From Gammaproteobacteria bacterium (GTDB taxonomy: Bacteria; Pseudomonadota; Gammaproteobacteria; Pseudomonadales; Pseudomonadaceae), in the NCBI GenBank assembly GCA_012728315.1, contig JAAYFI010000026.1, forward strand, positions 175,778 to 239,777: a DNA stretch of 64,000 bases. Reading direction: 5' to 3'. A program made the position numbers and the translations under genes. How positions within the stretch are numbered: position 1 is the stretch's first letter; every line of letters starts with the position of its first letter. The notes beneath the pieces are model-generated. The model had not been told where the DNA came from. It made no database searches and saw nothing but the letters and a program-made list of their open reading frames with translations. Shown here piece by piece: positions 19,448 through 30,034 of the stretch.

Positions 19448-19519
19448 TTAGGCCACATTATAGTTTGCTCGTGTTTGTGGACAGGGTAAATTTTTATTTA
19501 ATTAAATGGAGTATTCCTC

Positions 19520-19771
19520 ATGTCAAAAGGGCACACGCTACAAGACCCTTACCTAAACCTCTTGCGTAAAGAGCGCGTACCAGTGTCAATTTACTTGGTC
19601 AACGGTATTAAATTACAAGGGCAAATTGAGTCGTTTGATCAGTTTGTAATTTTGCTAAAAAACACTGTTAGCCAAATGGTTTACAAGCACGCTATCTCAA
19701 CGGTGGTGCCAGGTCGACCTGTGCGTTTACCGAGCGACGATGATGCGGGTATTGAGCAGGATAACGATTAG
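19520..19771 (+). CDS. hfq: RNA chaperone Hfq
   Basis: Hfq is the Sm-like hexameric RNA chaperone that pairs small RNAs with target mRNAs and, in pseudomonads, acts with Crc in catabolite repression. The 83-residue product starts [22 protein letters not shown]. The Sm1 motif is in [25 protein letters not shown]. Sm2 contains the [10 protein letters not shown] residues that form the proximal RNA-binding face. The C-terminal tail is short and acidic, as in Pseudomonas, rather than the long enterobacterial tail. It lies 72 bases after miaA and 12 bases before hflX. GGAG is upstream of the start. Confidence 0.98.
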   Translation: MSKGHTLQDPYLNLLRKERVPVSIYLVNGIKLQGQIESFDQFVILLKNTVSQMVYKHAISTVVPGRPVRLPSDDDAGIEQDND

Positions 19772-19783
19772 TGGGAGAGCATT

Positions 19784-21079
19784 TTGATCGCTGAGCAACG
19801 AGGCGAGCGCGCCATTCTTGTGCACTTGGATGGGCATGCACCTGAGTTGCGAGAAGATCCTTATGAGTTCCAGGAGCTTGCGGTATCAGCTGGCGCTGTT
19901 ATTGCAAGCTTTGTCAGTGTTTCACGGCATCAACCGACCGCACGCTTTTTAATCGGCTCCGGTAAGGTTGAAGAGTTGCGTCAGCTGGTGATGGCTGAGC
20001 AAGCGGATTTGGTTATTTTCAACCATGCCTTGACGCCAAGCCAAGAGCGTAACTTAGAGCGCGCTTTAGAGTGTCGTGTGCTGGATCGAATTGGGCTGAT
20101 TCTGGATATATTTGCGCAACGAGCGCAGACCTATGAAGGTAAGCTACAAGTTGAGCTGGCCCAATTAGAGCATCTCAGCACTCGGTTAGTGCGCAGTCGC
20201 ACTGATTTAAGCCGCCAGCAAGGCGGTATTGGTTTGCGTGGTCCGGGTGAAACACAGCTTGAGTCTGATCGTCGATTGTTACGCGTGCGGGTGCGACAAA
20301 TTAAAAGTCGCCTTGAGAAAGTGCGTAATCAGCGACAGCTAGCTCGACGCAGTCGGCAGCGCGCGGAAATGCCCAGCGTGTCTTTGGTGGGGTATACCAA
20401 CACCGGTAAATCGACATTATTTAATTTGTTAACAGCATCGCAGGTGTATGCAGCAGATCAGCTGTTTGCGACCTTAGATCCAACAGTTAGACGTATAGAA
20501 ATACCGAATTTAGGGCCGATCACCTTGGCCGATACTGTAGGTTTTATCCGGCATTTGCCGCATAAGCTTGTGGAAGCCTTTCGGGCGACATTAGAAGAGT
20601 CCGCTAATGCTGACTTATTGCTGCATATGATTGATGCGCAATCGCCGGAGCGCGATGAGCAAATTAAACAAGTGCAGAATGTCTTGGACGAAATTGACGC
20701 CGGCGATGTGCGCATGCTTGAGGTCTACAATAAAGTTGATTTGCTTGACAGTGTTGAGCCGCATATCCAGCGCGATGAGCAAGGGAAGCCGGTGCGGGTA
20801 TGGATTTCTGCCTATAAGCAGCAGGGCATTGCTTTGCTGCAGCAAGCCATTGCTGAATTGTTGGAAGAAGAAATATATATTGTTACAGTGCGCCTCGGTC
20901 AGCAACACAGTCGGCTGCGCGGCAAACTCTTTGATTTAAATGCTGTCCAGCAAGAAATACACACTGAGGATGGTGCGAGCATATTAAAGCTGCGCATTGC
21001 AAAAATGGAACTGGATAAGTTATTAAGTCGTGAAGGAATTACGGTAGCTGATTTTTTTGCACACTATGTTGAGCATTGA
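19784..21079 (+). CDS. hflX: GTPase HflX
   Basis: HflX is a ribosome-associated GTPase that binds the 50S subunit and can split stalled ribosomes under stress. The 431-residue product has the N-terminal nucleotide-binding domain, FLIGSGKVEEL.., then the glycine-rich linker GGIGLRGPGETQLESDRR. The GTPase domain has G1 GYTNTGKS, G3 DTVGFIRHLP and G4 NKVD. I take the TTG at 19784 as start: GGGAGAG lies 5-6 bases upstream and the family N-terminus follows at once. It is 12 bases from hfq and likely co-transcribed. About 100 bases separate it from hflK, with a TATAAT at 21128-21133 that could be part of an extra promoter, though its -35 region is poor. Confidence 0.95.
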   Translation: MIAEQRGERAILVHLDGHAPELREDPYEFQELAVSAGAVIASFVSVSRHQPTARFLIGSGKVEELRQLVMAEQADLVIFNHALTPSQERNLERALECRVLDRIGLILDIFAQRAQTYEGKLQVELAQLEHLSTRLVRSRTDLSRQQGGIGLRGPGETQLESDRRLLRVRVRQIKSRLEKVRNQRQLARRSRQRAEMPSVSLVGYTNTGKSTLFNLLTASQVYAADQLFATLDPTVRRIEIPNLGPITLADTVGFIRHLPHKLVEAFRATLEESANADLLLHMIDAQSPERDEQIKQVQNVLDEIDAGDVRMLEVYNKVDLLDSVEPHIQRDEQGKPVRVWISAYKQQGIALLQQAIAELLEEEIYIVTVRLGQQHSRLRGKLFDLNAVQQEIHTEDGASILKLRIAKMELDKLLSREGITVADFFAHYVEH

Positions 21080-21187
21080 TCGCGCCTAAATAAACAGCCG
21101 AGTGCAGCGATTGTTGTGTTCGTTAACTATAATACAGCGCACTTTTTTATAGTGAGCATTTTGCCTTTCAAATAGATGGAGAACACT

Positions 21188-22348
21188 ATGGCCTGGAATG
21201 AGCCGGGTGGTAATTCGAATAATCAGGACCCTTGGGGCAACCGCAAGCGCGGCGGCCAGAAGCAAGGACCACCTGACCTTGATGAAGCCCTCCGTAAACT
21301 GCTAGACAGCTTAAACAGCTTGTTTGGCGGCAAAAAACAGCCTGGAGCAAAAGGTTCTGGCGGTGGTTTTGGCCTTGTGGCGGTTGTGCTGGCTGCATTA
21401 GCAGCGATGTGGCTTTACACCGCGGTCTATTCGTTGGACGAACAAGAGCAAGCGGTTATTTTACGTTTAGGTAAGTACCACGAAACCGTAGGCCCGGGTT
21501 TGAATATTTATTTTCCCCCGCTGGATCGTAAATACGAACAAAACGTCACCCGTGAGCGTGCTTATACTCGTGAAGGGCCGATGCTAACTGAAGATGAAAA
21601 CATCATCGAAGTGCCTCTAACCGTGCAGTACAAAATCAATAGTTTGGAAGATTTTGTGCTCAATGTTGATCAGCCAGAGCAGAGCTTACAACAGGCCACT
21701 GAAAGTGCTTTGCGCCATGTGGTTGGCTCTACCGCGATGGACCAAGTGTTGACAGAGGGTCGTGAGGTTTTGGCGGTACAAGTAAAAGAGCGTTTGCAGC
21801 GCTTTTTGGATAACTACCGTACTGGTATTACCGTCACTCAGGTCAACGTACAAAATGCTCAAGCGCCACGTGAAGTGCAAGAGTCTTTTGATGATGTGAT
21901 TCGTGCGCGTGAAGATGAGCAGCGTGAGAAAAACCTCGCTGAAACCTACGCTAATGGTGTGATCCCTGAGGCCCGTGGTAAAGCGCAGCGTTTGCGTGAA
22001 GAAGCCAACGGTTATCGTGATGAAATGATTGCCCGTGCAGAAGGTGAGGCCGAACGCTTTACCAAGCTGGTGGCAGAGTACCGTAAGGCACCCGAAGTGA
22101 CGCGTCAGCGTTTGTATTTGGAAACCATGCAAGAAGTGCTGAGCAGTACCAGTAAAGTATTGTTAACCGGTGATCAAGGCCAAAACAGCTTGCTGTATTT
22201 GCCGCTGGATAAAATGCTTGAAGGGCGCAATGTTGCGCCACAGCAATCATCAAGTGCTGCAGAGGCTGATAGCAGTCCAGTTGATAGCAGTATTCGTATA
22301 GGTAGCGACACGCTGTCTCGTGACTTACGTGCCAGAGGTAGCCGTTAA
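21188..22348 (+). CDS. hflK: HflK subunit of the FtsH-modulating HflKC complex
   Basis: HflK is an SPFH/band-7 membrane protein that with HflC forms a large periplasmic cage around FtsH and modulates its proteolysis. I choose ATG 21188 (386 residues), because the in-frame ATG at 21176 overlaps the GGAG ribosome-binding site. The N-terminal cytoplasmic part is rich in Gly, Asn and Lys. One membrane segment is at about residues 61-80 (FGLVAVVLAALAAMWLY). The SPFH domain follows, with REDEQREKNLAETYANGVIPEARG forming the helical arm. The stop overlaps the hflC start by one base (TAATG), so the two are translationally coupled. Confidence 0.96.
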   Translation: MAWNEPGGNSNNQDPWGNRKRGGQKQGPPDLDEALRKLLDSLNSLFGGKKQPGAKGSGGGFGLVAVVLAALAAMWLYTAVYSLDEQEQAVILRLGKYHETVGPGLNIYFPPLDRKYEQNVTRERAYTREGPMLTEDENIIEVPLTVQYKINSLEDFVLNVDQPEQSLQQATESALRHVVGSTAMDQVLTEGREVLAVQVKERLQRFLDNYRTGITVTQVNVQNAQAPREVQESFDDVIRAREDEQREKNLAETYANGVIPEARGKAQRLREEANGYRDEMIARAEGEAERFTKLVAEYRKAPEVTRQRLYLETMQEVLSSTSKVLLTGDQGQNSLLYLPLDKMLEGRNVAPQQSSSAAEADSSPVDSSIRIGSDTLSRDLRARGSR

Positions 22349-23217
22349 TGAGTAATAAATCGACATTTGCATTGATTATAGTTGCAGTGCTTGGGCTGGT
22401 GGCGTGGAACAGTTTTTATATTGTTCAGCAAACAGAGCGAGCGGTATTGCTGCAATTTGGAAAGGTGGAGCAAGCTGACGTGCAGCCAGGACTGCACGTG
22501 AAGATTCCTTACGTTAACCAAGTGCGTAAGTTCGATGCGCGCTTACTGACACTGGATGCCCCCACACAACGCTTTTTAACTTTGGAAAAGAAAGCGGTGA
22601 TGGTTGATGCCTTTGCTAAATGGCGCGTTGCTGATGCTGACCAATACTACACCGCAACATCAGGTATTAAGCAGGTTGCCGATGAGCGCTTGGCGCGTCG
22701 TTTAGAGTCCGGTTTGCGTGACCAGTTTGGTAAGCGTACTTTGCATGAAGTGGTCAGCGGTCAGCGTGATGAGTTGATGGCAAATATCACTGCTTCGTTA
22801 AACGGCATGGCGCGTAAAGAGCTGGGTATTGAAGTTATTGATGTGCGCGTGAAGTCCATTGACTTACCTAAAGAAGTGAACCTCAGTGTGTTTGAGCGCA
22901 TGAGCTCTGAGCGTGCCCGTGAAGCGCGTGAACACCGAGCTAAGGGTAAAGAACTGGCTGAAGGTATTCGTGCTGATGCCGATCGTCAACGCCGGGTATT
23001 GTTGGCTGAGGCCTATCGAGAGGCGGAAGAAATTCGCGGTGATGGTGATGCGAAAACCACAGAAATATACGCCAAAGCTTATGGTATGGATCAAGAGTTC
23101 TACGCGTTTTATCGTAGCTTGATGGCCTACCGCGAAAGCTTTGCGGATAAAAGTGATATTTTGGTGTTATCGCCTGATAACGAGTTCTTCAAGTATATGG
23201 ATAATGTAAAACCCTAA
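22348..23217 (+). CDS. hflC: HflC subunit of the FtsH-modulating HflKC complex
   Basis: HflC partners HflK in the membrane ring that controls FtsH. The 289-residue product has an N-terminal membrane segment (residues 5-24, ALIIVAVLGLVAWNSFYIV). The SPFH domain begins QQTERAVLLQFGK. A helical arm with FERMSSERAREAREHRAKGKE follows, and the C-terminal MAYRESFADKSDILVLSPD is conserved. Its start overlaps the hflK stop. A terminator-like hairpin follows before hisZ. In Pseudomonas a small yjeT-type (DUF2065) gene commonly follows hflC; none is recognisable here. Confidence 0.96.
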   Translation: MSNKSTFALIIVAVLGLVAWNSFYIVQQTERAVLLQFGKVEQADVQPGLHVKIPYVNQVRKFDARLLTLDAPTQRFLTLEKKAVMVDAFAKWRVADADQYYTATSGIKQVADERLARRLESGLRDQFGKRTLHEVVSGQRDELMANITASLNGMARKELGIEVIDVRVKSIDLPKEVNLSVFERMSSERAREAREHRAKGKELAEGIRADADRQRRVLLAEAYREAEEIRGDGDAKTTEIYAKAYGMDQEFYAFYRSLMAYRESFADKSDILVLSPDNEFFKYMDNVKP

Positions 23218-23231
23218 ATATGGGTGTTGCG

Positions 23232-23258
23232 CATGCGCCACCGGTCATGTGGCGCATG
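23232..23258 (+). repeat. Stem-loop just after hflC
   Basis: CATGCGCCAC (23232-23241) pairs perfectly with GTGGCGCATG (23249-23258) around a 7-base loop, starting 14 bases after the hflC stop. There is no T run, so it is more likely an mRNA 3'-end stabiliser or part of a two-step stop with the hairpin at 23344. Confidence 0.55.
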
Positions 23259-23343
23259 TTGTATATCCCATTCACGCCGAAGCACAGTGTGTAAGGTGAA
23301 AAGCGAGAGGCATGCACAGAATAATCTGTGGTATCATGCGGCA

Positions 23344-23366
23344 GCCGGGAAACCCCCGGCTTTTTT
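23344..23366 (+). terminator. Rho-independent terminator between hflC and hisZ
   Basis: GCCGGG (23344-23349) pairs with CCCGGC (23355-23360), 5-base loop, followed at once by six T residues. It lies 60 bases before the hisZ start, so it could act either as the end of the hfq-hflC message or as an attenuator for hisZ; no leader peptide with histidine codons is seen. Confidence 0.8.
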
Positions 23367-23425
23367 GCGCCTGTGGCCATGCAAAATGCCCAACAGGCAA
23401 CTGTATTTACAATGAGGAAGGCGCA

Positions 23426-24607
23426 ATGGCAACGGTAGACCGCTGGCTGCTGCCAGATGGCATCGAAGAAGTACTGCCGCCGCAAGCGGCGCAGATTGAA
23501 GCATCCCGTCGACAGGTACTGGATATGTTTGAGGCATGGGGCTACGAATTTGTAGTCACGCCACATATCGAGTTTCTAGAGTCGTTATTAACTGGCGCGG
23601 GCCAAAAGCTCGATCTTCGCACTTTTAAAGTGACCGACCCGCAATCTGGTCATCTGATGGGCTTCCGTGCGGATATTACCCCGCAAGTCGCACGTATGGA
23701 TGCGCACAGTTTGCGCCGTGAAGGTCCTGCGCGCTTATGCTATGCCGGCAGTGTGGTGCATGCGCGTCCACGTTCGTTATCACGTTCACGCAGCCCGATT
23801 CAGCTCGGTGCCGAGCTCTATGGTGATGCCAGTCCTGCTGCTGATATTGAAGTGATCAGCTTAATGTTAGCGACCCTTGAGCAGGCTGAAATTGCTGATA
23901 TCCATATGGATTTAGGTCATGTTGGTGTTTACCGCGGCTTAGCTCAAGCCGCTCAATTATCAACAGACCTTGAAGCACAGATTTTTGATGCACTGCAACG
24001 TAAAGCAGTGGATGAAGTGGCTGCGTTGACCGAGCCGCTGCCAAAAGATATAGCGGCTATGCTCAATGAACTCAGTCATTTGTGCGGCGGTCGTGAAGTG
24101 TTGGATCAGGCAAAAACCGTTTTAGCGGCAGCGCCAGCTAGCGTTTTAGCCGCACTGGATCAATTGATTGTGGTTGCCGATGCGTTAATTGCGCGTTATC
24201 CGCATTTGCCATTCTATTTCGATCTCGGTGAGTTGCGCGGCTATCACTACCATACGGGTGTTGTGTTTGCTGCCTTTGTGCCAGGCGTGGGGCAGTCCAT
24301 CGCTCAAGGTGGGCGCTATGATGATATTGGCGCGGTGTTTGGCCGTGCGCGTCCAGCCACAGGTTTTTCAACTGATTTAAAAACACTGGTGAATTTAGGC
24401 CAGCGTCCTGCTGCTGTTGTAAGCCCAGGTATTTGGGCGCCTGCGGGTGCGCAAGCCGACTTATGGCAAGCAATTTGTGCGCTGCGCAGCGAGGGTCAGC
24501 GCGTCGTGCAAGCACTGCCGGGGCAGGCCCTGAGTGATGCGACGCAAGCCAATTGTGATCGCCAGCTTGTACAGAATTCTTCCGGTTGGCAGGTCCAGCC
24601 TTTATAA
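23426..24607 (+). CDS. hisZ: ATP phosphoribosyltransferase regulatory subunit HisZ
   Basis: HisZ is a histidyl-tRNA-synthetase paralogue lacking aminoacylation. It forms a complex with short-form HisG and is needed for the first step of histidine synthesis and its feedback control. The open frame starts at 23312, but [21 protein letters not shown], the family N-terminus, is at ATG 23426 with GAGGAAGG upstream, giving 394 residues. Class II synthetase-like motifs include [15 protein letters not shown] (motif 2 region) and [30 protein letters not shown] marks the later motif. It precedes purA, as in Pseudomonas. Confidence 0.95.
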   Translation: MATVDRWLLPDGIEEVLPPQAAQIEASRRQVLDMFEAWGYEFVVTPHIEFLESLLTGAGQKLDLRTFKVTDPQSGHLMGFRADITPQVARMDAHSLRREGPARLCYAGSVVHARPRSLSRSRSPIQLGAELYGDASPAADIEVISLMLATLEQAEIADIHMDLGHVGVYRGLAQAAQLSTDLEAQIFDALQRKAVDEVAALTEPLPKDIAAMLNELSHLCGGREVLDQAKTVLAAAPASVLAALDQLIVVADALIARYPHLPFYFDLGELRGYHYHTGVVFAAFVPGVGQSIAQGGRYDDIGAVFGRARPATGFSTDLKTLVNLGQRPAAVVSPGIWAPAGAQADLWQAICALRSEGQRVVQALPGQALSDATQANCDRQLVQNSSGWQVQPL

Positions 24608-25975
<1,368 letters not shown>

Positions 25976-26032
25976 TAGTGCAGCATCATGCCCTGCCCGT
26001 GAACAGCTGAGCGGGGCATTTGCAAGATAAAG

Positions 26033-26058
26033 AACCGACCTTAAGTGTCGGTTTTTTT
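26033..26058 (+). terminator. Rho-independent terminator after purA
   Basis: AACCGAC (26033-26039) pairs with GTCGGTT (26047-26053), followed by a T run and a TTTA-rich tail. It lies about 60 bases after the purA stop. Confidence 0.85.
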
Positions 26059-26160
26059 ATTTTAAATCACGCAACTGCCGAAGTTGTTGAGCTGTGCTTG
26101 AGATACGCGCATCTATGCAGGGCAAGTAACACAGCGTTGCCCGCCGTTGGGGGTGTATAG

Positions 26161-26295
26161 CGCTCAGTCTGCAGGATTGCGGTTCGCTGCAGCAGCCGTG
26201 CGATCAAGCGCACTCAGCTGATAAGAATTACTGCGGCACACAATATTCTCGCGGCCGGGTATGGCCGTCTAGCAGTAGGAATCCCCGCTCTGTAG
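26161..26295 (+). pseudogene. Decayed C-terminus of an IS200/IS605-type TnpB
   Basis: The frame ending in TAG at 26293-26295 reads, over its last 20 residues, AAHNILAAGYGRLAVGIPAL. This matches the usual end of TnpB proteins, where the RuvC-III motif D(I/V)NAA.NIL is followed by AAGH.RLAVGI. The residues just before it read RIT where a functional TnpB has RDIN, so the catalytic aspartate is lost. Upstream, in-frame stops and shifted frames appear; a W.C...CG-like zinc-finger trace can be read in another frame around 26135-26175. No start codon and no tnpA are present. The match to the family is from memory of typical TnpB tails, not from a search. Confidence 0.7.
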
Positions 26296-26312
26296 AGCGG
26301 GAAGGATGTTAA
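26268..26312 (+). mobile_element. Right-end remnant of an IS200/IS605-family element (omega-RNA 3' scaffold region)
   Basis: Right after and overlapping the tnpB tail is GTAGGAATCCCC, a hairpin CCCGCTC (26284-26290) with GAGCGGG (26295-26301), and AAGGATGTTAAGG. IS200/IS605 right ends typically read GGAATCCCC, hairpin, GGATGTCAA, and the same segment is the 3' end of the omega-RNA that guides TnpB. The element's end coincides with the last codons and stop (26309-26311) of the neighbouring minus-strand gene. The rest of the element is gone. Confidence 0.65.
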
Positions 26313-26995
26313 GGTTTGCGCTCATCTTTCCAGGGGGCTTGTAAGTAACGGCTGTAATTAAAGGTTTCCAGCCACTCGGGCTTAAACACCACAAAGGCGG
26401 TGACCGCCATTCCGTTAATAAAGGCTTCTGGGAATGCCACCAGTAAGACCATACCAGAAAAATCATCCAGCCAAGGTGGAAACTGATAAATGCCATTTGC
26501 CCAGAGCAGGACTGTGCCGCTGATCACGCAGAGCACAGCGGTTAGGGCAGCTGGGAAAAAACCAGAAAAGAAGATATACATAAACAGATTTTCAGGCTGT
26601 AAACGCTCAATGGCTTTAGCGCAGCAATGCGCGGTCAGTACCGGCAAGATAATTAACAAAAGGCCATTGATACCTAATACGCTCAATTCCTGCTTGCCTA
26701 GCGCTAATAGGGCCAATTGCGCAATCAGGCCGGCAAGAATTGCCAGTGGCCAGTCAAGCAGTAAAGTCACAGCGGTCATGCCAATAAAGTGAAAAGACAG
26801 GCCGCTGGGAAAGTCTCGGCGTACCAGCCATAAGATGCAAAGCACAAACACCGTACCAAACAATAAATGCTGACGGCGGTTGTCACTCAGCAACTCAACC
26901 CAAGGTGCGCGCCACATTGCGTAAAGCACTAAGGGCGCATAGATCAGCCAGCCCCACAATAAAGTGCTTTGATTTAATAACATGCTTGCAATCAT
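26309..26995 (-). CDS. CbiM-like energy-coupling-factor permease family membrane protein (COG3235 type)
   Basis: A 228-residue integral membrane protein with about six hydrophobic segments. It resembles the stand-alone CbiM-related proteins annotated as energy-coupling-factor transporter permeases, with FHFIGMTAVTLLLDWPLAILAG and PEAFINGMAVTAFVVFKPEWLETF near the end. CbiM itself is the substrate-binding component for cobalt uptake. No CbiN, CbiQ or CbiO gene is adjacent, so the substrate is unknown here. ATG at 26995 has an AGGT site upstream; an alternative start is at 26983. Its stop codon lies within the right-end motif of a decayed insertion element, so the original 3' end may have been altered. 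The family assignment is by recalled similarity. Confidence 0.7.
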   Translation of the reverse strand: MIASMLLNQSTLLWGWLIYAPLVLYAMWRAPWVELLSDNRRQHLLFGTVFVLCILWLVRRDFPSGLSFHFIGMTAVTLLLDWPLAILAGLIAQLALLALGKQELSVLGINGLLLIILPVLTAHCCAKAIERLQPENLFMYIFFSGFFPAALTAVLCVISGTVLLWANGIYQFPPWLDDFSGMVLLVAFPEAFINGMAVTAFVVFKPEWLETFNYSRYLQAPWKDERKP

Positions 26996-27195
26996 GGGGT
27001 GACCTGCTGCGCACTGGAGGCGGTTGGGGAGACTTAAAACTATTCTATTTTAGCAGATTTAGACACTGAAGCCGTTAAGCGGCTGCTTAAAGGTCAAGGA
27101 AAATAGACTAAATCTCTGATTACACATTCGAGGCTGTGGACTTTGTACACTTTAAGGTAAACTTCACCCTCTTGATGAATTAACACGACATTTCA

Positions 27196-29064
27196 ATGCC
27201 TAAGACTTTTCATGAAATCCCTGCTGAACGCCCCATTACGCCACTGCTCGATCGTGCACTGACGCCAACCGAACTGCGCATGCTCTCTGAGGCCGAACTG
27301 GTTACATTAGCCGATGAACTGCGCTTGTTTTTATTATGGAGCGTTGCTCAGACGGGCGGTCATTTTGCTGCTGGCTTAGGTGTTGTTGAGTTAACCGTAG
27401 CATTGCACTATGTCTTTGATACGCCCGACGATCGCTTGGTATGGGATGTGGGGCACCAAGCTTACCCGCATAAAATCCTCACTGGGCGGCGCGAGCAGAT
27501 GCTGACCTTGCGCCAAAAAGATGGTTTGGCAGCATTCCCACGCCGTTGTGAAAGCGTCTATGACACCTTCGGTGTTGGCCACTCCAGCACCTCAATCAGT
27601 GCGGCCTTGGGCATGGCTATCGCTGCGAAGTTGCAAGGTTCTGCGCGCAAAACGGTTGCTGTGATTGGTGATGGCGCGATGACGGCCGGTATGGCGTTTG
27701 AGGCGCTTAATCATGCCCCAGAAACCGGTGCCGATATGTTAGTGATTCTGAATGATAACGATATGTCGATCTCTAACAATGTTGGCGGATTGTCCAATCA
27801 CTTGGCCAAGATTCTCACCAGTCGTACCTATTCCACCATGCGTGAAGGCAGTAAGAAAATCCTTTCGCGTTTGCCGGGAGCCTGGGAAATTGCGCGTAAA
27901 ACTGAAGAGCATGCCAAAGGTCTTTTAGCTCCAGGCATTATGTTTGAAGAGCTCGGTTGGAACTATATTGGCCCGATTGATGGCCATGACTTACCCACCT
28001 TGTTGACCACCTTGCGTAATATGCGCGAGCTGGAAGGGCCGCAGTTTTTACATGTGGTCACCAAAAAAGGCAAAGGCTTTGCGCCTGCCGAGCAGGATCC
28101 TATTGCATACCATGCCATCAGCAAAAAAGCCCCGGCCGCGAGCAAGCCCAGTGGGCCACGTTACGCCAGCGTGTTTGGCCAATGGTTGTGCGATATGGCC
28201 GCGCAAGATGAGCGTTTGCTGGGCATTACTCCAGCCATGAAAGAAGGCTCGGATATGATTGCCTTTAGTGAGCAGTATCCTCAGCGTTACTTTGATGTCG
28301 CGATTGCCGAGCAGCATGCGGTGACTTTAGCTGCCGGCATGGCTTGCGAAGGGGCTAAGCCGGTTGTGGCGATTTACTCAACGTTTTTGCAGCGTGCCTA
28401 TGATCAGCTGATTCATGATGTTGCAGTACAAAATTTAGATGTGTTATTTGCAGTGGATCGTGCAGGCTTGGTGGGTGAAGATGGCCCGACCCATGCCGGC
28501 AGCTTTGATATTTCCTATCTGCGTTGTATTCCAAATATGGTCATTATGACGCCCAGCGATGAAAACGAATTGCGTCTGCTACTCAATACCGGCTACCACC
28601 ATATAGGGCCAGCGGCTGTACGTTACCCGCGTGGTACGGGGCCCAATGCGCAGATCGATAGCAGTTTAGAGGCGGTGCCGTTGGGGCAGGGCGTGGTGCG
28701 TCGCGAAGGGCGTGGCGTGGCACTCTTGGTGTTTGGTGTGCAACTTGCAGCAGCGTTAGAAGCCGCAGAGCAGTTGGATGCTACTGTGGTGGATATGCGC
28801 TTTGTAAAGCCTTTGGATGAGGCGCTGATTAAACGGTTGGTTGCAGACCATACATTGTTGGTCAGTATCGAAGAAAACGCCATCATGGGCGGTGCAGGCA
28901 GTGCGGTGGGTGAGTTTTTAGCCGCTGAACGCTTAGCTGTGCCTCTGTTGCAGTTAGGTTTGCCGGATGTCTATGTTGAGCATGCGCAGCCTGCACAAAT
29001 GCTAGCAGACTGTGGTTTGGATGCAGCGGGTATTGTACAGGCGGTACAGCAGCGCTTAGCTTGA
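27196..29064 (+). CDS. dxs: 1-deoxy-D-xylulose-5-phosphate synthase
   Basis: Dxs condenses pyruvate and glyceraldehyde-3-phosphate with thiamine diphosphate to give DXP, the entry to the MEP isoprenoid pathway and a precursor for thiamine and pyridoxal. The 622-residue product has normal length. The thiamine-diphosphate motif starts with GDG at 158-160 and continues to [28 protein letters not shown] near residues 83-99 is a Dxs signature. The transketolase-like middle domain has [18 protein letters not shown] with the catalytic glutamate and [16 protein letters not shown]. The C-terminal domain carries [12 protein letters not shown]. It appears to be transcribed alone, without ispA or xseB directly upstream. 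Confidence 0.98.
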   Translation: MPKTFHEIPAERPITPLLDRALTPTELRMLSEAELVTLADELRLFLLWSVAQTGGHFAAGLGVVELTVALHYVFDTPDDRLVWDVGHQAYPHKILTGRREQMLTLRQKDGLAAFPRRCESVYDTFGVGHSSTSISAALGMAIAAKLQGSARKTVAVIGDGAMTAGMAFEALNHAPETGADMLVILNDNDMSISNNVGGLSNHLAKILTSRTYSTMREGSKKILSRLPGAWEIARKTEEHAKGLLAPGIMFEELGWNYIGPIDGHDLPTLLTTLRNMRELEGPQFLHVVTKKGKGFAPAEQDPIAYHAISKKAPAASKPSGPRYASVFGQWLCDMAAQDERLLGITPAMKEGSDMIAFSEQYPQRYFDVAIAEQHAVTLAAGMACEGAKPVVAIYSTFLQRAYDQLIHDVAVQNLDVLFAVDRAGLVGEDGPTHAGSFDISYLRCIPNMVIMTPSDENELRLLLNTGYHHIGPAAVRYPRGTGPNAQIDSSLEAVPLGQGVVRREGRGVALLVFGVQLAAALEAAEQLDATVVDMRFVKPLDEALIKRLVADHTLLVSIEENAIMGGAGSAVGEFLAAERLAVPLLQLGLPDVYVEHAQPAQMLADCGLDAAGIVQAVQQRLA

Positions 29065-29254
29065 TGTGCTTAGCAAGTGCTGCCGGATCGATCGCATGCC
29101 CCTGCTGCGCCGGCTTGGTGGGCAGTCTATCGCTCACAGGCGTGTAGGGTGCTAGAGGTTGGGCTGTATTATTGATTAAATTCTTTAGGGTTGCAGTTCC
29201 GCAAGGCATTGTCGGCCATTATCCTAATGACATTGTTTTGTGTGAGGTTTGAAA

Positions 29255-30034
29255 ATGACTGTAGAGTCAATCGTTTATGATCGGTTTTCATGTGCTAGGT
29301 GCGCAGATGAGAGCCGTCTTGATTTTGATTTCACCATGGCTTTTCAACCCATCGTCAACTGTCAAACCCATCAGATATTTGGCTATGAAGCGCTGGTTCG
29401 AGGCTTAGCTAATGAGTCGGCCTATTCAATCATTGCTAAAGTAAATGATGATAACCGCTATTTGTTTGATCAGCTCTGTCGCGTCAAGGCCATAGCCTTA
29501 GCTGCCAAGTTGGGGTTGGACTCCATGCTCAGTATCAACTTTCTCCCCAAAGCGATTTACAAGCCAGAGCGTTGCATTCGAACGACGTTAGAGGCCGCGG
29601 CAAAATATGGTTTTTCAACCGATAAAATCATGTTTGAATTCACTGAGGTGGAGAAGATTGATGACAGTAATTTTGTCAAACAGATCGTTGAGTATTACAA
29701 GACATCAGGCTTTATAACTGCCATTGATGACTTTGGCTCAGGCTATTCCGGTTTGGGTTTGTTGGCTGATTTTCAAACGAATATCGTTAAGTTTGATATG
29801 GCGCTGATCCGTAATATCGATAAAGATAAATCACGGCAATCTATCATTCGGCATTCTTTGCATCTGTTTAATGATTTAAATATCACGCCCTTAGCGGAAG
29901 GCATTGAAACCATAGAAGAAATGCAGTGGTTGCAAGATGCAGGTATTGCATTAATGCAGGGCTATCTTTTCGCTAAACCAGGCTTTGAATGCCTGCCAGA
30001 GGTTGATTTTAAAAGGTTTACAGTGCGCGAGTAA
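29255..30034 (+). CDS. EAL domain protein, probable cyclic-di-GMP phosphodiesterase
   Basis: A 259-residue cytoplasmic protein that is essentially a single EAL domain, which hydrolyses c-di-GMP to pGpG. Catalytic features are intact: EALVRG at 45-50, the metal-binding Asn in SINFLP, Glu in FEFTE, the double Asp in AIDDFGSGYSG, Lys in IVKFDMALIR, Glu in LAEGIET and Gln in LMQGYLFAKP. It resembles the EAL half of BLUF-EAL photoreceptors and short stand-alone PDEs; no sensor domain precedes it, only about 25 residues with a CARC motif. ATG at 29255 is preferred to a TTG two codons before. The next gene is a BdlA-like sensor, also linked to c-di-GMP and dispersal. Confidence 0.9.
   Translation: MTVESIVYDRFSCARCADESRLDFDFTMAFQPIVNCQTHQIFGYEALVRGLANESAYSIIAKVNDDNRYLFDQLCRVKAIALAAKLGLDSMLSINFLPKAIYKPERCIRTTLEAAAKYGFSTDKIMFEFTEVEKIDDSNFVKQIVEYYKTSGFITAIDDFGSGYSGLGLLADFQTNIVKFDMALIRNIDKDKSRQSIIRHSLHLFNDLNITPLAEGIETIEEMQWLQDAGIALMQGYLFAKPGFECLPEVDFKRFTVRE

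Noticed and set aside
27001-27195. Second cobalamin riboswitch upstream of the CbiM-like gene
   Set aside because: Checked the minus strand for the B12 box and GGGAAGG blocks; none present.
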